Assembly (NCBI RefSeq): GCF_003762905.1
Contig: NZ_RJKS01000004.1
Location: forward strand, 496,001 to 560,000
Direction: 5' to 3'
Length of the DNA stretch: 64,000 nt
Source of the DNA: Curtobacterium sp. ZW137
Lineage (GTDB): Bacteria > Actinomycetota > Actinomycetes > Actinomycetales > Microbacteriaceae
Both the position numbers and the translations under genes were made by a program. Below the pieces are notes generated by a model. It was not told the DNA's origin. It worked only from the letters and a program-made list of their open reading frames with translations, and did no database searches. Below are positions 8,458-16,366 of the stretch, one piece after another; the first letter of the stretch is position 1; each line of letters begins with the position of its first letter.

Positions 8458-9752
8458 GCGACCACCTCGGCACCGTCGGACGCCCCGTCGGGTGCGGGAG
8501 GAGCCTCCCGTCCGAGCGTCAACGTCACCAGCCAGCCGCCGGTGGCGGTGGGACCGGTCTGGAGGCTCGCCCCGACCAGGTCCGCCCGCTCGCGCATCCC
8601 CCGCAGTCCGTTGCCGCCCGATGGTGAACTCCCGATCGCCGGGACGACGGCCCGTGCGTTCTCCACCCGGATCACCACACGGGACGGGTCACGGTCGTCG
8701 ACGACCACGGTGCACGGGGCGGACGGGGCGTGCATGGCGGCGTTGGCGAGTGCCTCCTGGACCGTCCGGTACGCGGCGAGCTGCGCGAGCGGACCGACGC
8801 CGTCAGCCAGCGGACGGGCTCCCGGGAGCACGTCGATCCGCACGTCGCTGCGGTACCGGGCACGCTCGACCAGGTCGAGGATGCCGGCGACCGTTTCCAC
8901 CGCCTGCTCGGCCGGGGTGTCGTCACGGAGCAGCCCGACCAGGCGACGGAGGTCGTCGAGGACGGCGGTGCTCTGCTCGCGGACCTGACGCACCCCCTCG
9001 TGCGCCCGTTCCGGCTCGGTGTCGATCTGCCGGTCGATGACGGCCGACATCAGTGCGATGCCGGACAGGTGGTGTGCGGCGATGTCGTGGAGCTCGCGCG
9101 CCATCGCCGCACGTTCGCGGGACACGGCGGCGTCGACCAGCGCGTCCCGCTCGCGCCCCACGGCGCTCGCCTCGGCGTTGCGGGCGGCACGGACCTCACG
9201 ACGTGAGCGGACGAGCAGGGCGACCAGGAGCGGGAACCCGACGGCACCGACGGCCTGCAGGGCACCCTGCCCGGCGGACGCGGCGAGTCCCTGTGCCAGG
9301 GGGCCGGGCCCCTCGGCCACGGACACGACGACGGACTGCCCGACGACGACCAGGGCCGCCGCGCCGATCAGTGTCGGCCAGAGCCGGGCGAGGGGCACGC
9401 GGAGGGCCACGAGGACGACGGCGACGACGACCGGCAGGGCGGTCAGGCCGAACAGGCCGGACGACCCGGGCGCGAGCGCGGCGACCACGACCGGCAGCGC
9501 CGCGATCGTCAGGAGCGACGTGCGCGGGGCCCGACGGGCGGCGAGCAGGACGGCCGACTGGGCGAGCAGCCCCGCGGCGAGGACGGACCACGCGGTGCCG
9601 AACGGCGCCGGGACACTCGCGCCGAGGCCCGCGCCGTCGGGGTCGGCGGCGTCGAGCGGGGGCAGGCCGAGGAGCAGGCCGATCGCGAGGACGGCCGTGC
9701 CGACGGCGACGAGGACGTCGAGGCGTCGCTCGCGCGGCTCAGCGGGTGCCAT
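8454..9752 (-). CDS. Sensor histidine kinase, HisKA_3 type
   Basis: A 432-residue membrane kinase. The first 190 residues form about six hydrophobic helices with no sizeable extracellular loop, suggesting it senses within or at the membrane. The dimerisation/phosphotransfer motif MARELHDIAAHHLSG places the phospho-acceptor at His222. The ATPase part follows, with an N-box around VQEALANAAMHAPSA and a glycine box SGGNGLRGMRERADLVGA; this is the usual truncated catalytic domain of LiaS/NarX-like actinobacterial kinases. It overlaps its response regulator by 4 bp. Confidence 0.92.
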   Translation of the reverse strand: MAPAEPRERRLDVLVAVGTAVLAIGLLLGLPPLDAADPDGAGLGASVPAPFGTAWSVLAAGLLAQSAVLLAARRAPRTSLLTIAALPVVVAALAPGSSGLFGLTALPVVVAVVLVALRVPLARLWPTLIGAAALVVVGQSVVVSVAEGPGPLAQGLAASAGQGALQAVGAVGFPLLVALLVRSRREVRAARNAEASAVGRERDALVDAAVSRERAAMARELHDIAAHHLSGIALMSAVIDRQIDTEPERAHEGVRQVREQSTAVLDDLRRLVGLLRDDTPAEQAVETVAGILDLVERARYRSDVRIDVLPGARPLADGVGPLAQLAAYRTVQEALANAAMHAPSAPCTVVVDDRDPSRVVIRVENARAVVPAIGSSPSGGNGLRGMRERADLVGASLQTGPTATGGWLVTLTLGREAPPAPDGASDGAEVVA

Positions 9753-9761
9753 CGTTCGATC

Positions 9762-10712
9762 CTACGAGGCGGGCAGGCCGGCGCGGGCGGCGCGGTCGCT
9801 CCGTCGGACCACGGCGACGTCGTGGCCGAGACGACCACGGGTCACCACGATCAGCACGGCGGCAGCGACCGTGGACAGGATCGCGAGCCCGGTCATCATG
9901 GTGCCCGCGGTCATCCCCGGGTACATGTCCGCCCAGAACGTCGTGATCGTGTTGTTCACGCCGACGTGCAGCAGCAGCGCCACCGGCAGGCTCTGGCCGG
10001 TCTTGTTGAACACCCAGGTCATGACGACGTTGAAGGTGATCGTGAAGGCCGCGAAGACGAGCGGCTCGCTCCAGTGCGCATCCGGCCAGCCGCCCCAGTC
10101 ACTGAGGTACAGCGGCATGTGCCACAGCGCCCAGACCGGACCGAGGACCGCGGCGGAACCGAGCGCGCCGAACCGGTCCTGCAGGCGAGGCAGCGCGAAG
10201 TCGCGCCAGCCGGGCTCCTCGGACAGTCCGGTCGTGAACAGCTGCACGACCAGCCCGGGCACGACGGCCGCGAAGGCCAGGGCCGATGGCGCACGAACGT
10301 CCCCGTCGGCGAACGGCAGCCCGGAGAGGACGATCAGCGCGGGCACCACGACGAGTGCCAGGGCGTACCAGTACCAGGCGACGCGCCAGCGCCAGAGCCG
10401 GCCGACCCAGCGGCGGAGCCCCGGACGGCCGTCGGCGATCGCCGTCACCAGGAACGCGCTGCCGAGCGGGCCGAGGAGTGCTCCGGGCAGGATCCCGGAG
10501 AACTGGGCGGTGCCGAGCAGCTCCGGGAAGTGGATGTCCCACACCCCGAGCCCGTGCGGGGACAGGATGTAGGGGATCCAGGCGAGCCAGCTCAGCCCCA
10601 GCGCGAGGGTGAAGAACGACGTGAGCGGGCGGCGGGCGACGAGGCCGCGTGCGCCTCCCGCCGGTCGGGGTGCGGTGCCGACAGTGGGCCGGACTTCGGT
10701 GGTGTTCGTCAT
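9762..10712 (-). CDS. CPBP family intramembrane glutamic endopeptidase
   Basis: A 316-residue polytopic membrane protein of the CAAX-protease/bacteriocin-processing (Abi) family. The three family motifs are present: GLSEEPGWRD with Glu165, Glu166 and Arg170; ALWHMP with His198; and LLLHVGVNN with His249. About eight helices can be counted. The ATG at 10712 was chosen because upstream codons lack membrane or family features. It runs just before the two-component system on the same strand (9-bp gap), so it may be co-transcribed. CPBP proteins are often linked to bacteriocin production or immunity, and a small peptide locus starts 173 bp away on the other strand. Confidence 0.88.
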   Translation of the reverse strand: MTNTTEVRPTVGTAPRPAGGARGLVARRPLTSFFTLALGLSWLAWIPYILSPHGLGVWDIHFPELLGTAQFSGILPGALLGPLGSAFLVTAIADGRPGLRRWVGRLWRWRVAWYWYALALVVVPALIVLSGLPFADGDVRAPSALAFAAVVPGLVVQLFTTGLSEEPGWRDFALPRLQDRFGALGSAAVLGPVWALWHMPLYLSDWGGWPDAHWSEPLVFAAFTITFNVVMTWVFNKTGQSLPVALLLHVGVNNTITTFWADMYPGMTAGTMMTGLAILSTVAAAVLIVVTRGRLGHDVAVVRRSDRAARAGLPAS

Positions 10713-10885
10713 GCCGTCGACGCTAGGGAGCGCCGAACGGCGGGACGACCGACGGAAGGACGCACCTGCCGGGGTTGCATCGAAGGATGCAGGACGACTG
10801 TTCCAGGACTGCGTGTTGCACATTTCACACTTCAGCGGCAGGATCGGACCATTACGGCGACGGACGCCGAATCGGGGAGGCAACG

Positions 10886-11123
10886 ATGAAGTCACCGACC
10901 AGGAACGAGAAGTGCACGACCGCAGTGGTGGCCGTGCTGACCGCAGGAATGTGCGCCTCACTGCTCGGCCCGACTCCGGCCACGGCGGCGTCACCCAGCG
11001 AGGCCGATCTTTTGGGGCGCATCGTTCAGCTGGGAGAAGATCCGGGCCCTGGGTGGCGCGGCAGCAGCGCTCGGCGCTGAGCTCATCGGCGTCACCGCCG
11101 TCAGACAGAAGTGCTTCTCATGA
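10886..11123 (+). CDS. Small secreted peptide gene with an apparent +1 frameshift
   Basis: The ATG at 10886 follows a good ribosome site (GGGGAGG, 10875-10881). It encodes a signal-peptide-like N-terminus: a short charged start, then AVVAVLTAGMCASLLG, and an Ala-rich cleavage region ending PATAAS. In this frame the peptide ends after 64 codons at 11080 with a Pro/Gly/Arg-rich tail that looks like out-of-frame sequence. In the +1 frame, the sequence from about 11007 reads IFWGASFSWEKIRALGG, then AAAALGAELIGVTAVRQKC, and stops at 11121-11123, overlapping the next gene's ATG by 4 bp (ATGA). That coupling suggests the +1 frame is the true 3' end. The switch point would be near GATCTTTTGGGG (11006-11017). 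It could be a pseudogene, a sequencing indel in T4G4, or programmed frameshifting. The Gly-rich amphipathic product resembles a class II bacteriocin, but I cannot name a family. Confidence 0.5.
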
Positions 11124-11377
11124 ACCGCTGGAAGTCTGCGATCGTCCTCCTCGGTGGCGCGGCTGCCACGACGGCCGCCTGTCTCTTCGCCGAGCCCGCC
11201 CTTGCCGGAATGGTCTTCATGGCAACCGTCTTCTGCGCTGCCTTCACGAAACCGATCATCGGCAACACGCAGGTGCCGGTCAACGCGGGAATCAGCGTTG
11301 ACGAGGTTCGGCGCTATCGCTTGCAGCATTCCGGGTCCACCATCAGCGAAGCTGCGGCTGCCGTCGCGCGCCGATGA
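11120..11377 (+). CDS. Small membrane or secreted protein coupled to the upstream peptide gene
   Basis: An 85-residue product from the ATG at 11120 (MNRWKSAIVLLGG), which overlaps the stop of the preceding +1-frame peptide. There are two hydrophobic stretches: residues 6-30 (IVLLGGAAATTAACLFAEPALA, which could equally be a cleaved signal peptide) and about 31-44 (MVFMATVFCAAFTK). A polar, charged tail ends with SVDEVRRYRLQHSGSTISEAA. I recognise no family. Being translationally coupled to a bacteriocin-like peptide, it could be the partner peptide or an immunity protein; this is inference. Confidence 0.5.
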   Translation: MNRWKSAIVLLGGAAATTAACLFAEPALAGMVFMATVFCAAFTKPIIGNTQVPVNAGISVDEVRRYRLQHSGSTISEAAAAVARR

Positions 11378-11499
11378 CGCTCGTGCGGCGGTGATCGCCG
11401 CGGCGGCCGCGGTCCTCCTCGTCAGGGCACCGTCGAGCGTGGGAGCGCCTCGCGAGCCGCTGGCCGCAGCAGCGGCAGCGGCAGCGGCAGCGGGGTGAA

Positions 11500-12495
11500 C
11501 TAGCCGTTCGCCACGGGCACCGCCGCGCCCCATCCGGACCAGGACCCGTACGCGACCCGCACCGGGAGCGCCGACGCCCGGTCAACCACGTACGCGGTCC
11601 TGCCGTCGACCGACCGCGAGAGCCACAGGTGGAGCGCGGCACTCGTCGGCGTCGCCACCGTGACGAGCTCGATCACGTACTGCCCCGTCGGCACGATGAA
11701 CTGGGCCGACTGCTCGGAGTCGAGCAGCGTCGAGAACCGTGACGACGCGGTGACGCCCGTCGCCGTGTCGACGACGTTCACGGTCGCGCCGCTCAAGCGC
11801 GGGTCCGGCGCACGATCGGCGGAGTTCGCGAAGACCTCGAGGTCGTAGGTGCGGTGCACGTAGTGCGTCGACAGGGTCACACGCGACGCCGTCGACGCAC
11901 CCTGCTGCTGCACGAGGGTCTTCCAGTGCGCCGGCTCCGCGTCCCGCGAGTCGTACGCCGAGATCGTGTACTGGCCGGAGCCGAGCCCGACGAACTCGTA
12001 GCGTCCAGCCGCGTCTGACGTCGTCTGGAAGTTCTGCCACGTGTCGGTCTGGTTCGCGGCCGTCACCGTCTTCCCCGCGAGCGCTCCCGCCGGGCCCACG
12101 ATCGAGCCGCTCGCCGTGGCGCCGACGCTCAGCGCGAGCGTGGTGCTGGTCGTCCCACCGGCGACGACGGCGACACCGGTCCGACGAGCGGGAGCCAGCG
12201 TCGCGGCTCCCTGCCCCGGGATCACCCTCGTGGTGACCGTCACGGTCTGCGGACTCGGGATCCCTCCGAGCACGACCCGTCCGTTGGCATCGGTGAGCCC
12301 GTCGGCGTCGATGCCCTCGATCCCGAGAGCCGCGACCTCCACGCCGGCCACGTTGCGCGGAGTTCCGTCGGCCGTCGTGAGCTGCACGGCGACAGAGCCG
12401 ACGGTGGCCGGCGCGGCGACCGCAGCCGTCGGCGCCAGCAGCCCGAGCGCGAGCACACCGGCCACCAGGCCGCCCGCAGTGGCGAGTCGCTTCAT
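11500..12495 (-). CDS. Secreted protein with carboxypeptidase-regulatory-like (CNA-B-like) repeats
   Basis: A 331-residue exported protein. Residues 1-30 form a signal peptide (MKRLATAGGLVAGVLALGLL, cleavage near AVAAPA). Two beta-sandwich repeats follow: one around 32-115 with DGLTDANGRVVLGGIPSPQT and one around 120-210 with TTSDAAGRYEFVGLGSGQYTI, both the 'DANGxFxFxxLxxGxYxV' pattern of carboxypeptidase regulatory-like or SdrD_B-like domains. The C-terminal third is a further beta-rich region without a clear name. There is no sorting signal or TM at the end, so it is probably released. The start at 12495 was chosen for the signal peptide. Confidence 0.75.
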   Translation of the reverse strand: MKRLATAGGLVAGVLALGLLAPTAAVAAPATVGSVAVQLTTADGTPRNVAGVEVAALGIEGIDADGLTDANGRVVLGGIPSPQTVTVTTRVIPGQGAATLAPARRTGVAVVAGGTTSTTLALSVGATASGSIVGPAGALAGKTVTAANQTDTWQNFQTTSDAAGRYEFVGLGSGQYTISAYDSRDAEPAHWKTLVQQQGASTASRVTLSTHYVHRTYDLEVFANSADRAPDPRLSGATVNVVDTATGVTASSRFSTLLDSEQSAQFIVPTGQYVIELVTVATPTSAALHLWLSRSVDGRTAYVVDRASALPVRVAYGSWSGWGAAVPVANG

Positions 12496-12592
12496 CACAG
12501 GTCCCCGATCCGGGAGGGCCCGGTGCCCCGCCACGTGCATCGAACAGTGCACCGTCAGCGGTCAGTGCGCACGCCCTCCGCGCGGGCCGGAC

Positions 12593-13168
12593 TCAGCCGC
12601 GGAGGAGCGACCCGACCGCGTCCACCACGATCTGCCGACGCCGCGCGGGCACGACTGCCGTGACCAGGGTGTCGAACTCGGGGGTCGTCGCGTCCCAGAA
12701 CCCGGCGACGTGGACCACCAGTCCGAGCAGCACGGCCGGGCGGTAGGACCGCGGGAGCACGCCTGCGCGCTGCGCGTGCTCGACGGCGGCGACGGCTTCG
12801 GCGTTGCTGCTGACGATCGCCTCGAGCGGCGCATCGGCGGCACGTTCGAGCCGGTACCAGGTCGCGAGCCGCGGCACCCACGGTCGACGGGCGTACGAGT
12901 CGAAGAGCCGCCCGGCGTACGCGGGGAGGTCGTCGGTGTCGATCGGCACCTCGGTGAGCGTCTCGGTGACCGTCTGTGTGATGAGCGCGTCGAACAGTCC
13001 CTCCTTGCTGCCGAAGTAGTGGAAGATCTGCGCCTTGTTGCTCGACGACGCCGCGGCGATGCGTTCGATCCGGGCACCGGTGAGCCCGACCGCTGCGAAC
13101 TCGTCACGCGCGGCGAGCAGGAGCTTCGCACGCATGGCGTCGGCAGCGGGGGGCGTGAAGCTGGCCAT
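12593..13168 (-). CDS. TetR family transcriptional regulator
   Basis: A 191-residue regulator whose N-terminal helix-turn-helix (about 12-60) reads RAKLLLAARDEFAAVGLTGARIERIAAASSSNKAQIFHYFGSKEGLFDALI. The C-terminal half is the usual variable all-alpha ligand domain, with Trp-rich segments (PWVPRLATWYRLER). It stands alone: the gene upstream is divergent and the one downstream is the secreted protein 97 bp away on the same strand. The regulated gene could be the divergent phospholipase D-like gene beyond the palindromic repeat. Confidence 0.88.
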   Translation of the reverse strand: MASFTPPAADAMRAKLLLAARDEFAAVGLTGARIERIAAASSSNKAQIFHYFGSKEGLFDALITQTVTETLTEVPIDTDDLPAYAGRLFDSYARRPWVPRLATWYRLERAADAPLEAIVSSNAEAVAAVEHAQRAGVLPRSYRPAVLLGLVVHVAGFWDATTPEFDTLVTAVVPARRRQIVVDAVGSLLRG

Positions 13169-13225
13169 GGGGACAACGGTATCGACCCGCCGGTCACGGT
13201 GGGCGCTCTGGTCGCGACCAGGACC

Positions 13226-13267
13226 GGACGGGAGGCCCGGTGTCAGCCGGCACCGGGCCTCCCGTCC
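13226..13267. repeat. Dispersed palindrome family A, copy 1
   Basis: A perfect 17-bp stem (GGACGGGAGGCCCGGTG at 13226-13242 pairing with 13251-13267) with an 8-nt loop TCAGCCGG. The same stem occurs at 23315-23356 and 39041-39080. It lies between divergent genes here, so it cannot be acting only as a gene-end terminator. Confidence 0.85.
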
Positions 13268-13301
13268 GCCCCGTCCGCGGTTCAGGGCCTAGTGTTCGAA
13301 C

Positions 13302-14879
13302 GTGCGCACCGAACCACGTCACTGGTTCCTCGCCCGCGACGAACGCGGCAACCTCGCCACGGACGTCCATGCCGGCGGGGCCGACGCGCTGCCCTGGTCC
13401 GAGGGCAACCTCGTCCGGCCACTGGTCCACGGGGCCCCGTACTTCGAACGCATCCACGCGGAGCTCGCGGCGCTCGCGCCCGGTGACCGTGTCTGGTTCA
13501 CCGACTGGCGGGGCGACGCCGACGAACGGCTGCTGCCCGACGGCCCCACGATCGGCGACCTGCTCGCCGACCGCGCGCGAGCGGGCGTGGAGGTCCGCGG
13601 CCTGATCTGGCGCTCCCACGGCGAACGCGTGTCCGCGTCGCTCAGCGCCCGCGCGAACGAGCTGCTCGGCCGGAAGATCAACGACGCCGGCGGCGAGGTG
13701 CTGCTCGACCAGCGCGTCCGCGTGTTCGGGTCGCACCACCAGAAGTTCTTCGTCATCCAGCACCGCGACGACCCCTCGCGCGACGTGGCGTTCGTCGGCG
13801 GGATCGACCTGTGCCACAGCCGTCGCGACGACGCAGCGCACCAGGGCGATCCGCAACCCGTGTCGATCGACGCCCGGTACGGCAAGCGGCCGGCATGGCA
13901 CGACGCGTCGATGGAGCTGCGTGGGCCGGTGGTCGCCGACGTCCTGGCGGTCTTCGCCGAACGCTGGGACGACCCGACCCCGCTCGACCGGAGCCTGCCG
14001 TACCGGATGCTCCTGCAGCGCCTCACCCGGATGCCGCGTCGCCCGGAACCCCTGCCGGAGCGGACTCCCCCGCCGCCGCCCGCCGGGGACCACGCCGTGC
14101 AGCTGCTCCGGACCTACGGGGTGAAGCGACCGCCGTTCCCGTTCGCGCCGGATGGCGAGCGGAGCATCGCGCGAGCGTACGGCAAGGCGTTCAAGGCCGC
14201 GGAGTCGCTGATCTACATCGAGGACCAGTACCTCTGGTCGAAGGAGATCGCGACCGGCATCGCCGAGGCCCTCGAACAGAACCGCGACCTCCGCGTGATC
14301 GTGCTCGTCCCGCGGTACCCGAACTCCGACGGGGTGCTCGGCGGCCCACCGGCGCGGTTCGGCCAGATCGAGGCGATGCGCACGCTCCGCCGGACGGCAG
14401 CGGACCGTGTCGGCGTCTTCGACCTGGAGCACGAGTCCGGGCGGCCGATCTACATCCACGCGAAGGTGTGCGTCGTCGACGACCAGTGGTCCACCATCGG
14501 GTCGGACAACTTCAACCGCCGGTCGTGGACGTCCGACAGTGAACTGACGTGCGCAGTCGTCGACACCTCGCCCGGTGACGGGTCGATGGCTCGGGACCTC
14601 CGGCGCCAGCTGTGGGCCGAGCACCTGGCGACCACGCCCGACGACGAACGCTTCGACGGGTCGGGCGTGGAGCTCCTCGCGCTGTGGCGGTCGACGGCGC
14701 GCGCACTCGACGACTGGCAGGAGGACGGGCAGCCAGGACCCCGACCGCCGGGACGCATCCGCCACCACGAGCCCGAGCCCGTGTCCGCCTTCCAGCGGCT
14801 GTGGGCGCGCCCCGCGGCGGCGTTGGTCGCGGACCCGGACGGGCGCCCGCGCGGCCTCCGCGGGACGAGCCGGTTCTGA
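13302..14879 (+). CDS. Phospholipase D-like protein (cardiolipin synthase related)
   Basis: A 525-residue protein with two PLD catalytic modules. The first has HHQKFFVIQ with His146 and Lys148, followed by VAFVGGIDLCHSRRDD; the canonical Asp of HxKxxxxD is Gln here. The second has IHAKVCVVDDQW with His386, Lys388 and Asp393, then STIGSDNFNRRSW, a full HKD motif. Such pairs form one active site that acts on phosphodiesters by a His-linked intermediate. There is no signal peptide or clear TM, unlike typical cardiolipin synthase. The GTG start at 13302 gives WFL-ARDERGN near the N-terminus as in related actinobacterial proteins. The GNAT gene follows 2 bp after the stop. Confidence 0.82.
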   Translation: MRTEPRHWFLARDERGNLATDVHAGGADALPWSEGNLVRPLVHGAPYFERIHAELAALAPGDRVWFTDWRGDADERLLPDGPTIGDLLADRARAGVEVRGLIWRSHGERVSASLSARANELLGRKINDAGGEVLLDQRVRVFGSHHQKFFVIQHRDDPSRDVAFVGGIDLCHSRRDDAAHQGDPQPVSIDARYGKRPAWHDASMELRGPVVADVLAVFAERWDDPTPLDRSLPYRMLLQRLTRMPRRPEPLPERTPPPPPAGDHAVQLLRTYGVKRPPFPFAPDGERSIARAYGKAFKAAESLIYIEDQYLWSKEIATGIAEALEQNRDLRVIVLVPRYPNSDGVLGGPPARFGQIEAMRTLRRTAADRVGVFDLEHESGRPIYIHAKVCVVDDQWSTIGSDNFNRRSWTSDSELTCAVVDTSPGDGSMARDLRRQLWAEHLATTPDDERFDGSGVELLALWRSTARALDDWQEDGQPGPRPPGRIRHHEPEPVSAFQRLWARPAAALVADPDGRPRGLRGTSRF

Positions 14880-14881
14880 CG

Positions 14882-15394
14882 GTGGAGACCCTCGAGATCG
14901 AGCGGCTGCGGCTGCGGCCCTGGCGGGTCGAGGACGCCCCGTTCCACCGTCGGCTCTGGGCCGAACGGGATCCGCGCGTCCCCGCGCACCGACGTCTGAC
15001 ACCCGACGGGCACCCGACCGTCACCGAGCTCGAGGACTGGGTCCGCCGCGACGAGCACCTGCCGACACCCGGCTTGCTCGTGGTGGAGCGCACGGACACC
15101 GACGAGGCCATCGGGTACTGCGGACTCGTCCCGAACAGCGTCGGCCGACCCGAGGAGCCCGAGCTGGCGTACGAGTTCCTCCAGCGCTCCTGGCACCACG
15201 GGTACGCGACCGAAGCCGCCGGCGCGGTCGTCGCCCAGGCGCGGCGGATCGGGTACGGGCACCTCGCCTCCACCGTGCGGGAGTGGAACACCGCGTCGCT
15301 CCGGGTACTCGAGAAGCTGGGCTTCGTCGACACCGGCGAGCGGGAGGAGGACGCCGTGCACGGGGCGTCGCTGCTGCTGCGGACGACGCTCTGA
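14882..15394 (+). CDS. GNAT family N-acetyltransferase
   Basis: A 170-residue acetyltransferase of the RimJ/RimL type. It opens with LEIERLRLRPWRVEDAPFHRRLW, typical of this group. The acetyl-CoA pyrophosphate loop is around ELAYEFLQRSWHHGYATEAAGA (about 99-120), and the C-terminal motif NTASLRVLEKLGFVDTGERE (about 137-156) is the usual B-motif. The GTG at 14882, 2 bp after the PLD-like stop, gives the expected N-terminus. The acceptor substrate is unknown; proteins, antibiotics or small amines are all possible. Confidence 0.85.
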   Translation: METLEIERLRLRPWRVEDAPFHRRLWAERDPRVPAHRRLTPDGHPTVTELEDWVRRDEHLPTPGLLVVERTDTDEAIGYCGLVPNSVGRPEEPELAYEFLQRSWHHGYATEAAGAVVAQARRIGYGHLASTVREWNTASLRVLEKLGFVDTGEREEDAVHGASLLLRTTL

Positions 15395-15405
15395 CGACCG
15401 TTCGG

Positions 15406-16356
15406 TCACTCCTGGAACGTCGCGCGGTAGGCGGTCGGTGAGGTCCCGATGATCGCGCCGAAGTGCCGGCGGAGGTTCGTGTCCGAGCGCAACCCGGTGG
15501 CCTCGGCGATCCGGGTGACGCTGAGGTCGGTGCGCTCGAGGAGCTCGCGCGCGTGGTCGATGCGGGCACGGAGCACCCACTGCATCGGGGTGATGCCGGT
15601 GTCCGCGGTGAAGCGCCGCGAGAACGTCCGGGGTGAGACGTTCGCGCGGCGCGCGAGCGTCGTGAGCGTCAGGTCGTCCTGCAGGTGGTCGAGCGCCCAG
15701 GCGCGGGTGGCCGCGAAGACGTCGCCGAGGGGTTCCGGGATGCTGCGGGGGACGTACTGCGCCTGACCGCCGCTCCGGTACGGGGCGCTGACGAGTCGTC
15801 GTGCCACGTGGTTCGCGAGCCCGACGCCGTGGTCACGGCGGATGAGGTGGAGGCAGAGGTCGAGGCCGCTCGCGGCTCCGGCGCTCGTGAGGACGTCGCC
15901 AGCGTCGACGAAGAGCACGTTCTCGTCGACGTCGACCGCCGGGTACCGCTCACGGAGCACGTGCGTGTAGTGCCAGTGCGTCGTCGCACGACGGCCGTCG
16001 AGCAGTCCGGCGGCGGCGAGCGTGAAGGCGCCCGTCGAGATGGCGGCGATCCGGGCACCACGCTCGTGGGCCGTACGCAGCGCGGCGATCACCGCGGGCG
16101 GCGTGGTGGTGTCAGCGGGGTTCCGGAACCCGGGGACGAGCACGGTGTCCGCCCACGCGAGGGTCTCGAGGTCGTGGCCCACGGCGTAGGCGAGCCCGTT
16201 CCACCCGTCGACGGTGCCGGCCTGTTCCCCGCAGACCCGGACCTCGTACGGCATGCTCGGCCGCTTCGCGAAGACGTGCGCGGCGATCCCGACGTCGAGC
16301 GCCTTCGCGCCGTCCAGCACGAGCACGGCCACGCGGTGGTCGCGGACGGAGTTCAC
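15406..16356 (-). CDS. GlxA-type AraC family regulator with DJ-1/PfpI domain
   Basis: A 316-residue regulator. Residues about 5-170 form a DJ-1/PfpI-like domain (VAVLVLDGAKALDVGIAAHVF at the start; AISTGAFTLAAAGLLDGRRATTHW later). The position of the catalytic Cys in active DJ-1 enzymes is Ser here, so it is probably a sensor and not an enzyme. Residues about 215-310 are an AraC helix-turn-helix pair (LTTLARRANVSPRTFSRRFTADTGITPMQWVLRARIDHARELLERTD). I preferred the GTG at 16356 because an upstream ATG at 16377 would overlap the MFS gene; both are possible. It follows the MFS gene on the same strand and may be co-transcribed. Confidence 0.85.
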   Translation of the reverse strand: MNSVRDHRVAVLVLDGAKALDVGIAAHVFAKRPSMPYEVRVCGEQAGTVDGWNGLAYAVGHDLETLAWADTVLVPGFRNPADTTTPPAVIAALRTAHERGARIAAISTGAFTLAAAGLLDGRRATTHWHYTHVLRERYPAVDVDENVLFVDAGDVLTSAGAASGLDLCLHLIRRDHGVGLANHVARRLVSAPYRSGGQAQYVPRSIPEPLGDVFAATRAWALDHLQDDLTLTTLARRANVSPRTFSRRFTADTGITPMQWVLRARIDHARELLERTDLSVTRIAEATGLRSDTNLRRHFGAIIGTSPTAYRATFQE

Positions 16357-16366
16357 GGTGGCGAAC

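Noticed and set aside
11391-11498. Short frame rich in Ala after the peptide locus (GTG start)
   Set aside because: The poly-Ala end is produced by a simple GCAGCG repeat, and there is no ribosome site; composition alone explains it.
13194-15002. A 602-codon antisense frame over the phospholipase D-like gene
   Set aside because: Low-complexity product and no start signals. The opposite strand encodes HKD motifs.
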